NCBI RefSeq assembly: GCF_000372725.1
Contig: NW_005201192.1
Location: forward strand, 62,001 to 126,000
Length of the DNA: 64,000 bases
Reading direction: 5' to 3'
DNA from: Emiliania huxleyi CCMP1516
Taxonomy: Eukaryota; Haptophyta; Isochrysidales; Noelaerhabdaceae
In this document: in pieces, positions 50,997-61,046 of the stretch
How the letters are laid out: each line of letters opens with the position of its first letter
How positions within the stretch are numbered: the stretch's first letter is position 1
The notes under the pieces: model-generated
The model's input: the letters and a program-made list of their open reading frames with translations, nothing else
Told to the model about the DNA's origin: nothing
Databases searched by the model: none
Program-made: the position numbers and the translations under genes

Positions 50997-51534
50997 CGTC
51001 GCCGCCCAGGCGTCGCTAGCAGGGGCGTTCCGATGTGCTCCGATGTGTTACGACTCGCTCTCCAGCCCCTCCGCAGCTGTCACGCTTTTGGTCGAAGGTA
51101 TACCCCCCCCCGACCCCCCCCCCCCCCGGACGCGTCCACCCTCCGTCCAACATTCGCGTCCCCTCTTTTACATACATAAACGCACAACCCCGGGCCCGAA
51201 ATCGCGGTATCTGCACGCAGCGCGGCATGAATGGCGCCAGCTCAACCGGCCGTCCGACCCGTGCTTTTGCTCCCACGGCAGTCTCCTTTCCCCTGAGATC
51301 AGCCTGAGATAAGTTTTCTTTTGTAAAATTCTCTGTTAGTGCCATTTGATTGTAAAATTCTCTAATACCTGTGTTAGTGCCAGTGCGCGCCAGTCCCGTG
51401 CCCAGTAAAAGAAAGAAAGAAAGAAAACAGACAACCCAAGGGAGGGATGGGAGGACGGCACGCCGCCACCACACAGGGATTTTAAGTGCCCAGTGTTGTG
51501 CGAGGGAGTATTGGTAAAATTCTCTTTTAGAAAA
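50997..51534. other. Intergenic with long C-runs and a retroposon copy
   Basis: 51101-51128 is nearly pure C. The retroposon copy B3 lies at 51407-51485. The direct repeat GCCAGTG-type sequence around 51340-51406 surrounds the insertion site. Confidence 0.5.
51407..51485 (-). mobile_element. 79-bp retroposon family B copy with 9-bp target duplication
   Basis: Flanked by GTGCCCAGT at 51398-51406 and 51486-51494. Contains only the 3'-most 79 bp of the family (AAAGAAAG tail to GGGATTTTAA). Confidence 0.85.
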
Positions 51535-52293
51535 ATGGCTGCTGTGACACATGGCGACCTCGACTCGTCTGGCGTATGCGTCGTGCGCAGTTCGGGCGCG
51601 GAGATGGTCGACGCGTGCCGTGCGTGCCACGCGGGGGTCATCGAGAGCCTGGACCGCATGCTGTCGCTGCCTGGAACGCTCGGCGCACCTTCGGATCGCC
51701 ACTTCCTGCCGTTCGCAACCTGCCGCGGCGACGGCGGTGCCCCACCGCCGACTCATCAGCGCGACTTCTTGTTGCCCTTCTCGCCTTGGGTGGAGGAGGT
51801 GCTTCAGATCGCACTGCGAGGCACCGAGGCGGGAGCAATCCTCGTGCAGGCGCTTGGGCGGGATGCGGAGCTCGATGGGCTGCAGGCCATCACCAGTGAG
51901 CCGGGCACAGCCGCGCAGGATCTGCACAGCGACGCGGCGTGGGGAACGCCGCGGACTGTCACTATCTTTCTTGCGCTGCATGACATTCTCGACGAGACGA
52001 TGGGGCCCACGCGGTTTGTGCCGGAAACCCATGAGCCCCGCTGCTTCCCGGGGCGGCGCTGGATGCCGCCGCCAAGGGTGGGTGGCGATCTGGGAGAGCG
52101 ACGCACAGCGTGGTTTGCGCTGCGCACTGGCGACGCGGTCCTCATGGATTCGCTCACGTGGCACGGCGCAGGCGCAAACCGAGGCGAGCAGAGGCGCACG
52201 CTGCTCGCTGCATCATTCGTCAATAGGAGTAGCGAGGGCCGGCTGCCAGCCCAGCGCCCGCCAGGACTGAGGCTCGGAGATTTCGCGTTGTGA
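51535..52293 (+). CDS. Phytanoyl-CoA dioxygenase (PhyH)-family 2-oxoglutarate/Fe(II) oxygenase
   Basis: Single-exon, 252 residues. Double-stranded beta-helix oxygenase that would use 2-oxoglutarate, O2 and Fe(II). Iron ligands visible: H131 and D133 in QDLHSDAAWG and H210 in SLTWHGAGANR; the downstream Arg in EQRRTLLAASF fits the 2-oxoglutarate contact. IFLALHDILDETMGPTRFVP is the classic PhyH strand-loop between them. The start at 51535 (MAAVTHGDL) is preferred over 51493, which lies on the retroposon's target duplication. The retroposon sits 50 bp upstream, in the likely promoter or 5' UTR. Substrate unknown. Confidence 0.88.
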   Translation: MAAVTHGDLDSSGVCVVRSSGAEMVDACRACHAGVIESLDRMLSLPGTLGAPSDRHFLPFATCRGDGGAPPPTHQRDFLLPFSPWVEEVLQIALRGTEAGAILVQALGRDAELDGLQAITSEPGTAAQDLHSDAAWGTPRTVTIFLALHDILDETMGPTRFVPETHEPRCFPGRRWMPPPRVGGDLGERRTAWFALRTGDAVLMDSLTWHGAGANRGEQRRTLLAASFVNRSSEGRLPAQRPPGLRLGDFAL

Positions 52294-52994
52294 TCTAGAT
52301 CACCAGAGCGTAGAGGTAGAGCCGCGGCGCGCGGGGTTTGCGTGTCGGTGTGTGTATATAACAAAAAAGCCGTGTGATGTAACGGCTAACGCCGTAACGC
52401 CCTAACTAACGGGGTAACGCGTAACGGGAGCGATAGGATTGATAAATCAAACAAATAAATAAATAAAACGGACTCTCTCTAGGAGATGGGTAAAAAGGAA
52501 CAGGTCCCCACCCGTGCGATCTCTGTACTTTGTGTGCAGGGTGTTCTCGTTGTGGGTGTGGTCGGCGACTAGCCGGGGCGGTCGTCCTCACGATGCCGCT
52601 CGAGCACGATGGGGGACTAGCACTAGCCGTCTTCCACATGGTCCCTCGGGTCCCTGCTGCTCCTAATCTCTTCCACTCTTCGTACATCCTCCTGCTGATC
52701 TCCGCAAAGTCCTGCCCTCCTTCCCTCGTCTCGCCCTGCCCACGCTACAGAAAGGTGCACCTTGTACCGGGACACAGTGGTAGGCGCGCCGTACGGCGCG
52801 CAGCGCCCACGGCCACGCCCGCTACCTAGGAGCTAGGTGTGTGAGTGAGTGCTATACCTTCAGCGCACCTTATACCGAGGTACCCTCCACATGTCCACAC
52901 CGGCACCTGGGGTACTCTCGAGACGTTCACACCGGCGGTGCGCGCGAATAAGGTGTGCACCGCCCGTCGCGCGAAACGCAACAACACAGCTCTC
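52294..52994. other. Intergenic with repeat D
   Basis: Contains a run of GTAACG-type motifs (52378-52428) and repeat D copy 2. A TACCGAGGTA-flanked sequence at 52870-52930 resembles 53885-54005. No gene recognised. Confidence 0.5.
52481..52592 (-). repeat. Dispersed repeat D, copy 2
   Basis: Reverse complement of 15901-15997 with a few indels; the (AAAT)n-rich flank 52443-52470 also parallels TTTATTTATT at 15872-15881. Confidence 0.75.
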
Positions 52995-53813
52995 ATGGCG
53001 CCAAAGAAGCCCTCCTCTACGCAGAACGCGACGCTCCAGTCCATGGGCATGGACGTAATCAAGCAGTACCCGGGCCCGCTGTCCCTGACAGTCTCGAGGG
53101 CCGTCAAGCTAACTGTCAAGACCGGGCATGGACGTCCCGGGCAAGCACTTCCCGCAGCTCACCGGCGCGCGGGGCAGAACGCGTCGTACACGGGCACGGC
53201 CGTCGAGTTCACGGAGCGGCACACGTTCACACGGCACGGCAAGGCCTGGGGCGCCGCGCACACTGGGCCCGGCATCCGCTTCATCTGCGATTCGGACGCC
53301 ATCGACGACCCCGACCACAAGGGCTTCTGGACGCCGCTGTGGCTCTGGAACCGCTTGCGCCACGAGACGTACAAGGACAACCGCGAGAGCGAGATTCAGT
53401 ACCTCGACAAGATGTCGGAGACGGCCGACGCGCCGGCGCCCGGCGACGCAAAGCCCACCAAGAAGCCACCGGAGGTCAAGAACTACTTCACCATGCGGCT
53501 GGGCAGATCGTCAAGGTGCACAACAAACTGGAAGTATCTGTGCTTGCGGCCCACCGAGGAGGCGATCATCGCGCGCTACATGCTGAAGCACGGCAACGTC
53601 TCCGCCCCCTCGGCTGCACCGCCCTCCACCTCGCCGGACCCATCGAGCTCCGATGCTGCCGCTTCGACTGCGCCATCCTCGCGGGCTCGGCCGGCCCGTC
53701 GACCTCCGGCCACGCCGCCGACCCACCCTCCGCCGACCCGCTCGGTGGCGTCGGTATGTCGCTGCTCCAGCGCGCCGGTGTTCTCCAGAACACGCCATAC
53801 GCTGCATGAGTGA
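52995..53813 (+). CDS. Hypothetical protein, possibly transposon-related
   Basis: Frame of about 272 residues starting MAPKKPSSTQNATLQ. The central part (FTERHTFTRHGKAWGAAHTG; FWTPLWLWNRLRHETYKDNR) is followed by NYFTMRLGRSSRCTTNWKYL and RPTEEAIIARYMLKHGN. This loosely recalls a BED-type zinc finger with one ligand missing, as in hAT transposases, but the match is weak. The C-terminal 80 residues are Pro/Ser/Arg-rich. Similar TACCGAGGTA-containing sequences flank both sides (52870 and 53885), which fits a mobile or duplicated unit. No firm assignment. Confidence 0.35.
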   Translation: MAPKKPSSTQNATLQSMGMDVIKQYPGPLSLTVSRAVKLTVKTGHGRPGQALPAAHRRAGQNASYTGTAVEFTERHTFTRHGKAWGAAHTGPGIRFICDSDAIDDPDHKGFWTPLWLWNRLRHETYKDNRESEIQYLDKMSETADAPAPGDAKPTKKPPEVKNYFTMRLGRSSRCTTNWKYLCLRPTEEAIIARYMLKHGNVSAPSAAPPSTSPDPSSSDAAASTAPSSRARPARRPPATPPTHPPPTRSVASVCRCSSAPVFSRTRHTLHE

Positions 53814-55156
53814 GTCGCGTGTCGGGCGGGGCCGTCGGGAGGGGGCGAGCGTGTGTCCGGCGAGGCGCCCACATACCTCACCCGTACCTTTACCGAGGTA
53901 GCGCGCGGTGTCCTATACCTCCACCTTAGGTAAGTGGCCCATGTCTGTACCTTACTGTACCGCTACCTAAGTGTGCCGGCCAGCGCCCACACCGGCACCG
54001 GGGGTAGGGTCAGAGGGACTGCACTCAAGGTGTTGTCTGTTGAGGTGCTCGAGGGGTTCCGTAACCCGTACCATATGCGGAATCGACCCTATCCAGTGCT
54101 CAAGTGCTCAAGGTGAGCACCTTCTGTAGTGTGGCGCCCTGCGCGTCTGCCCCAACTCTCCCCCGTCGTCTGCCCTGCGTCGTCTAGCGACTGGTCCTCC
54201 ATAGTCGGTCGAGGTCGCCGCCCTCCTCGTGCCTCTTCCCAACGTTCCCTCGGCGGCCGATGCCGTCTGCTCAGTGCTCAATATTTACCGGTATGAGACT
54301 GGTATTTGGTGATATTTTGATTAGTTTTGGAGTGGTGTGGTATAGTGGTATGCGAAAGTGGTATGCGGGGTTTTCGATTAGTTGTAGCGGCTGTGTGTGT
54401 GGTCCCGGGGGCGAAAGCGGCATGCAAAAGTGCAGGTATTACCCGGTATACCCGGTTTTTCCAGGTATACCCGCAAAATACCGGGTATTTGCCGATTTTG
54501 CCGATTTTGCCACCAAAAAGGCACTCCCACTCGCTTTGATTTCCGTGAGGCAAGTGGTATCCGATACCACTACGGCTCTAGTTCAGGCCTAGGGTTTGAT
54601 TAGCCAAAAACTCCCATACCGGTTACCGCGGTAAATATTGAGCCACTGCGTCTGCTCCGACTCCCCCGTCCCCGGGTCTGCCCTGCTCTCATAACAATCG
54701 TGATCAGTCCCGCTATGGATATGCCCAACCCACAAAATGAATACGCATCGCCTTATGCTCTGGTTTCGGGTGCGTAACCTGGTGCGTAGACAGGCGCAGT
54801 TATCAAAATACAGCAGATATGAAGGCCGGCCCTCACCCCGGACCTGCTCACAGCGCATATTTTCCTTCGAAAACAGCACAGAATACTTCAATGTTGGCAC
54901 TGCCCCGCACTTACGCAGCATAATTTTACCAATTCAGGCCCGCATGACGTATCATGTATCCGCATACGTACCCCCTCCTGGCGCCACAGCCTGGAGGCGC
55001 TGACGTACTACGTATACGCATTATGTTTCTGCACTCGCCAAAACGCCCGCGAGACGATTGCCTGGCCAATGATTTCAGGCTCCCGCGCTGCCTTGCTCAA
55101 TCCAAATCGAATCCCAATTGTCAAACTCGCGAAATTCTACGTGCGTCCGCTGCATC
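53814..55156. other. Intergenic with repeat C copy 3 and short inverted motifs
   Basis: Includes repeat C (54069-54110) and TACCGGTAT / GGTATACCCG motifs at 54287-54485. The GACGTAC/ACGTATACGCATTATG stretch at 54945-55024 resembles the satellite at 56110-56560. No gene recognised. Confidence 0.5.
54069..54110 (+). repeat. Dispersed repeat C, copy 3
   Basis: Direct match to 14191-14230 with one 1-bp insertion (CCATATGCGG versus CCATGCGG). Confidence 0.8.
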
Positions 55157-55891
55157 ATGGCCCCGCCTCGGACCGCGTCGTCAGAGGGCGTTATGCTGAT
55201 CCCAGCCAGTGCCAAGAACAGCACGACTGGCTACAAGAACGTGTCCTACATCCGCGGCAATAAGAAGTTCCAGGCGAAGGTGAAGGCTGGCGGCCAGCAT
55301 GTCTTCCTCGGCTGCTTCGACACCGCCGAAGAGGCGGCCACCGCCTACGCTCAGTCAGAGTACGGCCGCGCCGACGCCGCCAAGCTGCTGCAGCCCCGCC
55401 CCGCTCCCATTCCAGCTGGCGCCGAGGCGATACGGCAGGCGGAGAGGGAGGGCCTCACCCTCACCGCCAGTAGCAGCAGCAACACCGGCTACAAAGGCGT
55501 CTGCTACCGCCCGAAGCAGCAAGGCAGCCAGAAGTACGAGCTGAAGGTGAGGGACGGCGGCAAGCAAGTCCGCCTCGGCCTCTTCGCCACCGCCGAGGAG
55601 GCGGCGCTCTTCTACGCCCGCAGGGAGGCGGGCAGGGACACCAGCGATCTCACCGCGCCGCCACCGCCGCCGCCGCCGTCCTCAACCTCTGCGGAGCTGC
55701 CAGTGTACGAGCTCAGCATTCTGACGCCTGAGCAAATGGCCGCCGTCCCGACATATAGTCCATCGTCCAATTTGGACTATAGTCGAGCGCGTCGGAGAGG
55801 TGTTTGGAGACAGGCTCATGATTGTGCAGCAGCCCTAGCGGCAGCGCCAACTTATGGCAGCCCGAGCGGCAGCGCCAGTGCGCGCACATAA
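55157..55891 (+). CDS. Protein with two AP2-like DNA-binding domains
   Basis: Probable transcription factor of 244 residues, single exon. Two AP2/ERF-type three-strand-plus-helix domains are visible: TTGYKNVSYIRGNKKFQAKV...HVFLGCFDTAEEAATAYAQ and NTGYKGVCYRPKQQGSQKYE...VRLGLFATAEEAALFYARR. Each has the YK-V start, the K-x-V strand and the LG-F-T-EEAA-Y helix. Between them is a short linker and after them a Pro/Ser tail. I choose the start at 55157 (MAPPRTASSEG); 55118 would add 13 residues. The gene lies between satellite-like sequences and directly beside the telomere-like tract. Confidence 0.85.
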   Translation: MAPPRTASSEGVMLIPASAKNSTTGYKNVSYIRGNKKFQAKVKAGGQHVFLGCFDTAEEAATAYAQSEYGRADAAKLLQPRPAPIPAGAEAIRQAEREGLTLTASSSSNTGYKGVCYRPKQQGSQKYELKVRDGGKQVRLGLFATAEEAALFYARREAGRDTSDLTAPPPPPPPSSTSAELPVYELSILTPEQMAAVPTYSPSSNLDYSRARRRGVWRQAHDCAAALAAAPTYGSPSGSASART

Positions 55892-56003
55892 AGGGGGGGG
55901 GTGGGGGGGTTAGGGGGTGGCTGTCGAGGGCTATGCCCGAGTCTGTTGTTACCAGCGCACATACAACCCTAGCCAGCTTATGGCAGCCCTAGCGGCAGCG
56001 CGA

Positions 56004-56106
56004 AGTTAGGGTTAGGGGTTAGGGGTTAGGGGTTAGGGGTTAGGGGTTAGGGGTTAGGGGTTAGGGGTTAGGGGTTAGGGGTTAGGGGTTAGGGGTTAGG
56101 GGTTAG
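56004..56106 (+). repeat. Interstitial telomere-like array (GGGGTTA)n
   Basis: About 14-15 uninterrupted copies of the heptamer GGGGTTA preceded by one GGGTTA. The unit differs by one G from the canonical TTAGGG telomere repeat. Confidence 0.95.
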
Positions 56107-56109
56107 GTG

Positions 56110-56840
56110 GGGCGGATGCGTCAGACGTATGCATAATACGTGAGGCGTAACCCTTGCTGGCCGCCACTTCTCAGTCAAATCCGTCGTGCGTGTGCGTAAT
56201 ACATGGGACGTAAGCTCCCCCCGACACCCATGGCGACCGATGCGTCAGACGTGTGCGTAATACGTGAGGCGTAACCCTTGCTGGCCGCCACTTCTCAGTC
56301 AAATCCGTCGTGCGTGTGCGTAATACGTGGGACGTAAGCTCCAAACGACACCCATGGCGACCGATGCGTCAGACGTATGCGTAATACGTGAGGCGTAACC
56401 CTTGCTGGCCGCCACTTCTCAGTCAAATCCGTCGTGCGTGTGCGTAATACGTGGGACGTAAGCTCCAAACGACACCCATGGCGACCGATGCGTCAGACGT
56501 GTGCGTAATACATGAGGCGTAACCCCCTCTCCGCCGCCGTTCACGGTCGAGAGCGTAGAGCATGTGCGTAATGCGTCGGTCATAGGCTCACCCAGCCCCG
56601 ATTTACGATCCCACTGCATAAGACCTGTGCGTAATACACCGTGCGTAGCGGCCCGAGAGCGAGCCTCTCTGGCAAAGCTTACATAAAACAGATGCGTGGT
56701 GTGTGGTGCGTAGCGGCCAGAAGGTCGGTGGTAACGATCGGGACAGAAGACGTGCGCATAATACGCAGCACATTTGAAATCACCGATCGTGCTTTCTGTC
56801 CGCACGCGTAAAGCGAGGCGTATGCGTGACGCATCACTGA
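56110..56840 (+). repeat. 124-bp satellite next to the telomere-like array
   Basis: The unit start GATGCGTCAGACGT recurs at about 56115, 56239, 56364 and 56488. Each unit contains two related half-motifs (TGCGTAATACGTGAGGCGTAA and TGCGTAATACGTGGGACGTAA) plus TGCTGGCCGCCACTTCTCAG. Units decay towards 56840, where only GCGTAATAC-like motifs persist. Confidence 0.9.
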
Positions 56841-57401
56841 GCCTCCACTCGGCTTGACACGGCACCAAAATACACGACGTCTCAGCGACGTCCTACGAAC
56901 CGTGGGCATGGATGTGCATAAGGTGGCCGACAATTGCATTAGTGGCTCTTACATATCCATAGCGGGACTAATAACCTCCCTCTCATAAATCAAACACGTG
57001 CGCCAGCGCCATGTGGGATGTGGCCAGCGCGCTGCGCGCCGGGCCAGTCGGCGGCTGCGCGGTGGCCGCGGGGCCGGCGGGCCAGGGGGGGGGGGGCGCA
57101 GCACGCTCGTCTTAACATTTTTCTACGAGGTATAGCGAGGCCGTGCACGATAGAAACGAGAGATAATGATACACCGGTGGACGCATAATCCAGTAAGTAC
57201 CCCCGGGTTGGCGACCGTGGGACGCGGTGGGCGCAGCGCCAAAGCGCCGCCCGAGCAGCCTCGTCACACACCGCTGGAATAGTCCGCGCCTGCAATCAGC
57301 GGCGCGGTCGACCCTACTTCATCGCCCGCCTCTCCCGCCTCGCCGCCCCTCGTGCTCCCTCGGAGCAGGGCGACCGTGCGGGCGAGGGAGGCGGACGGCC
57401 C

Positions 57402-58746
57402 CTACTTCTTCTTCGCGCCCTCCGAGACGGGGAAGGCTTCGCCGCGCCCTGCCTGCCCGCCCGCCCCCTTGGCCGCCTCCTGCGCCTGGCGGGCGGCCAG
57501 CTTCTTGAGCTCCTCGGGCGTGGCGGGCTTGAAGTTCTTGAGCCACTTCATCAGGATGAGGTCGTCGCGCACCTGGGGGAGGGGGGGGCGGCGAGGGGGA
57601 GGCGGGGCGGTCGGCGAGGGGAGGGGAGGCGGCGGGAGGGGAGGGGCGAGGGGCGTGCGTCGCGCCAGCAGCGAGAGCGAGACGAGGTAGAGGACCTCCT
57701 GCCAGCGGAGGACGCCGCGGGCGGCGTTGTCTGCGCCCCAGGCGAGGTGGAGGGACCAGTTGCAAAAGCAGCAGCCCGCGTAGAGGACGAAGCAGCCGCG
57801 GGAGAGGGGTCGCATCCACCACGAGCCGGGCGATGTGACGCGCAGGCCGAGGAAGCCTACGGCACCGGGCGGCAGGGCTGGCTGGTGGCGCGCGCGATAT
57901 GGCTCCGTGTGGCTCCTTGCGGCTGTGTCTCGCCGTTGACGGGGAAGGCGAGCGTGGACCAAAAGCCGTAAAACATGAGCTTCTGCGCGATGGGCGACTC
58001 GCCAAAGTCGATGGTCATCACCCAGAGCAGCCACGCCGTGACCGCCCAGTGGTGGATCTTGGTCGTGAGCGGCAGCTTGTGCACGACAGCCAGCGCGACG
58101 ATGTCGACCGCGGCGTACAGCAGCGAGATCTGCTTGAGGTATGCGTGGTGGCCGGCGTCGACGCTCCAGTTGCAGCTGACGGGTCGGGCGCCGGGGGCCT
58201 CTCGGCGCGCGGTGCGTGCGCGCTAGGGGCGTGTAATGGGACGGGCGGAGGCGGAGACAGGAGGAGTGGAGGCAGAGAGAGGCGGCGGGAGAGGCAGAGG
58301 AGGGGGAGGGGATGGAGGCGTCGCCTCAAGTTGAAGCCGAGCGGGTTGAGCGTGCAGCCGTACTCCTTGGACGAGTACCAGAGCCACGAGAAGGAGGTTG
58401 CCTGAGCGCCGAGCAGCAGCGACTTCATCAGGTTCATCAGAACGTACATCTGCTTGTGGCGCGGCGTGATTTTCGCAAAGTCGGGCCACACCGCGTTTAG
58501 GACCGAGCGCGAGGCGTAGAGCGCGACCACCATCGCGAGCGAGCAGGTCGCAAAGTAGGCCGCCTCGCGTGGGTGGTCGTCCAGCGCCGCGACCGCCTCT
58601 TTGCCAAAGAGCCGGTCCCAGAGAGCGTGTATGCCGTTCGAGATGGCGGCCTGCGAGTCGAAATACCGCCCCGCCTGCGGGCACTCGCCGCGGTACTCGG
58701 GGATGAAGCGGTGCGCTTCGTCGACAGTGGGTTGCAGCGACGTCAT
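57402..58746 (-). CDS. Multi-span membrane protein, TLC-domain-like, four exons
   Basis: Predicted 341 residues. Exons 58746-58325, 58175-57934, 57856-57666 and 57572-57402 join in phase; all three introns (149, 77, 93 nt) appear to be GC-AG. Hydrophobic spans include TCSLAMVVALYASRSVL, SLLLGAQATSFSWLWY, ISLLYAAVDIVALAVV, VTAWLLWVMTIDF and CFVLYAGCCFCNWSLHLAW. A KIHHWAVTAWLL segment with the double His recalls TLC (TRAM/LAG1/CLN8) proteins, which act in lipid metabolism at the ER. The C-terminus is a charged tail (KPATPEELKKLAARQAQEAA). ATG at 58746 is the first Met after upstream stops. The TLC label is tentative; the multi-span nature is clear. Confidence 0.65.
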
Positions 58747-59083
58747 TGGGGTTGCGAGCGTAGCGTTGGAGCCACACCCAGAACCTTGCGAACGAGCCTG
58801 AAACCCAGGGGGGAGGGTAGTTTGACGAACACAGGCTTGATGACAAAAAGAAGAACATAAATCAAGGCTAAGCTCAAAAGAAGAACAGAACGGTGTGTGT
58901 GTGTGTGTGTGTGTCACACACTCACACACAGAACAGAACGCGGGCGTCTTTCTTTCTTCACCCCTCGACAATACACCTAGAGACCCCTCAAACTTACAAT
59001 CCAATCGATCAATCGACGGGCGGTACCTCGATGCCACCCTGGCTTTTGCGCGGCAGCAACTGCACTATCCTACGACAATCGGG
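58747..59083. other. Divergent intergenic region
   Basis: Shared upstream region of two divergent genes. It holds a (GT)n microsatellite (58891-58914) followed by CACACTCACACACA, which could form a hairpin. Confidence 0.55.
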
Positions 59084-60215
59084 ATGCCCCCTTCCGGCAC
59101 CGCGATCGCCCCAGTGGCTGCCAAGCCTGCCGTGCCACCGCCGAGCCTGCAATACGTGAATGGCCTGCGGCGTGCAGAGCGAGGCCACGAGCAGTCGCCG
59201 CAAGTGAGAGACGTCTCGAAGGCGAAAGGAGGTGGGCATGACCTCAACTGCTGCCCCGAGCGATGCTGGTGTGTAAGCGCTCTGCCGTTGCCCGCTGCAC
59301 CGGACGGGGACGGACCCCTGCATGCGCTGAACGAGTGGATGCTCACAGACACGCGCGCACACGTGCCGCCCTCCGCCTGCGGCAAGGCGCTCTGCTTTTG
59401 TGACGACGCCTACCCGCGGGTGCCAAACGGCATCAAGGACATCGAGGAGATCAAGGCGCACCCCCCTCACCCCTCCCAATCTGGTACCGCCTCTCCCCTC
59501 TCACTCTGGCGTCGCCCCAACTCCCCAAGATGCTGGCCGGGGTGATGATCGAAGGGGAGGGCGGCATCACCGGGACGGTCCTCACCAAGCGCTGGATGGA
59601 ATTTGACGCGGAAACAAAGTCCGGCCTGATCAAGACTTACGGCGGATACGGCGGCTTGTACAGCGCGGCGCAGTGGTCGGGCGGGAACAACTTCTTCGAG
59701 AACGGAGTTGGTCCCTTTTTCAACCGCTGCTGCAACCAGAGCTGTGCGTGCGTTTTGGCCCTCCACCGCCCCCCCCTCTTCCGACCCTCCCTCGGCACCC
59801 GCCCGCACCGCCGCAGACGGCTTCCAGTTCACGGAGGACTATCTCAAGGCCACGATCAGCGTCAAGTTAAACTTTTGCATCTGCATCCCCTGCCTGCCGC
59901 CGTTTTTTAAGGTGCCCGAATGTTGCATCGCGTGCGACATGGTGCAGGTGTGCGTGCAGGAGACGCTCCACCCGCACCTCTCACACGCTCACACTCGCCA
60001 TCCCCTTCCGTCCCGTCGTGACACAGGAGCCAGAAGGCCACGGCCCCGACGGCTCGAACTGGAACCGGCGGCAGGCCATCTGCCCGCTCTGCTGCGGCGG
60101 AGAGATGAAGCACCTCTACTACTTGCAGAATGTGGTCACGCCAGATGGGCGCCGGGGCGTCTACTACGACCAGCTCAGCAAGATCGGACACGCCGAGTAT
60201 TACTTCGCGCGCTGA
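59084..60215 (+). CDS. Cysteine-rich protein of unknown function, four exons
   Basis: Predicted 301 residues; exons 59084-59455, 59530-59743, 59817-59947 and 60027-60215 join in phase (one GC-AG, two GT-AG introns). Cys clusters in order: NCCPERCWC, CGKALCFCDD, NRCCNQS, NFCICIPCLPP, PECCIACDMVQ, CPLCCGG. A Gly-rich central segment (IEGEGGITGTVLTKRW; YGGYGGLYSA) lies between them. No signal peptide or clear membrane span is seen, though CICIPCLPPFF is hydrophobic. The paired Cys pattern could bind metal or carry lipid anchors. Not recognised as a known family. Confidence 0.6.
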
Positions 60216-60452
60216 GTGGTTGGCGGAGCGCGTATTGTTCATGAACCATCCACCGAGAGACACGCCCTCGCGCCTCGCCGTTCGTCAAGGGAACAGTTGG
60301 GGGGTGGGGTGTCCCGGCCGCCGACTCTGACGTACATGTCATCGTCATCGATCACATCGTCCCCCGCACCCCAACGCCAAACGTGATAATTTTTGAAATA
60401 GTTGCGGTTAGTTCTAACCACGGACTTCTTTAATAGCACCAAATGTGCACTT

Positions 60453-60688
60453 GAGCACTTGGAGTCTTGGAGTGCAGTCGGCAGCCTCACATCCAGGGCC
60501 GGGGAGCTAAGAAGCGCACCCAGCGAGCCGGATGATCGATATCGGGTTACGGGCTAAAGAGCCCTTAGCCCTGGGGGTGCGCGTTCGCAGGGAAAGGGCC
60601 GTAAAGGATAAACAATCGGTTCTCCGAGGGTTGGTTCTGCGCTTTGGGTGTCCCCTAGCGGCGGAACGCCCCCTCTACTCGGAGCTAA
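60453..60688 (+). repeat. Dispersed repeat A, copy 3
   Basis: Full-length match to 25411-25643, same orientation, and to 3641-3865 inverted. Confidence 0.85.
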
Positions 60689-60748
60689 GAAACACCAGAC
60701 ACGCACACGACGTACGTGAGTGAGTGTGAGTGAGTGCACACACTTGAA

Positions 60749-60856
60749 AGAAAAAAAGAAAACAGAGAACCCAAGGGAGGGATGGGAGAACGGCACGCCG
60801 CCACCACACAGGGATTTTAAGGAGAGGGGTGTGGTGCGCTAGCCGTCGCCCACCCT
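60749..60856 (-). mobile_element. Retroposon family B, copy 4
   Basis: 3' end of the family with AAAGAAAAAAAGAAAAC tail, extending to GCTAGCCGTCGCCCACC (the ORF's last codons). A short CTTGAA is present at both boundaries and may be the target duplication. Confidence 0.75.
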
Positions 60857-61046
60857 TGAACCAGTCGAGAAGTTATTTCCAAACCGCACAACACGCAACA
60901 CACAATGCACAACACACACACACCCCGCACACCGCACACCACCACAACACACAACACACAACAAACTCGTAGTTTCTTCTGTCAGCAAACAGATTCTTTT
61001 TCTGTACGCTCGCCGACGCCGAAAGGCTAGAAGGCTGCGCGGCAGC

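Larger units (their letters stand above)
55892..57401. other. Telomere-like tract, satellite and flanking non-coding DNA
   Basis: G-run at 55894-55918, telomere-like array 56004-56106, 124-bp satellite to about 56840, then unique DNA to 57401 with a 10-G run near 57087. No gene recognised. Confidence 0.6.
60216..61046. other. Intergenic, mostly repeats A and B
   Basis: Repeat A copy 3, retroposon B copy 4, then a CACA-rich low-complexity stretch (60895-60965) before the MaoC-like gene. Confidence 0.6.

Noticed and set aside
56004..56106. True chromosome end
   Set aside because: Genes and unique DNA continue for 8 kb on the right, so the array is interstitial in this assembly.
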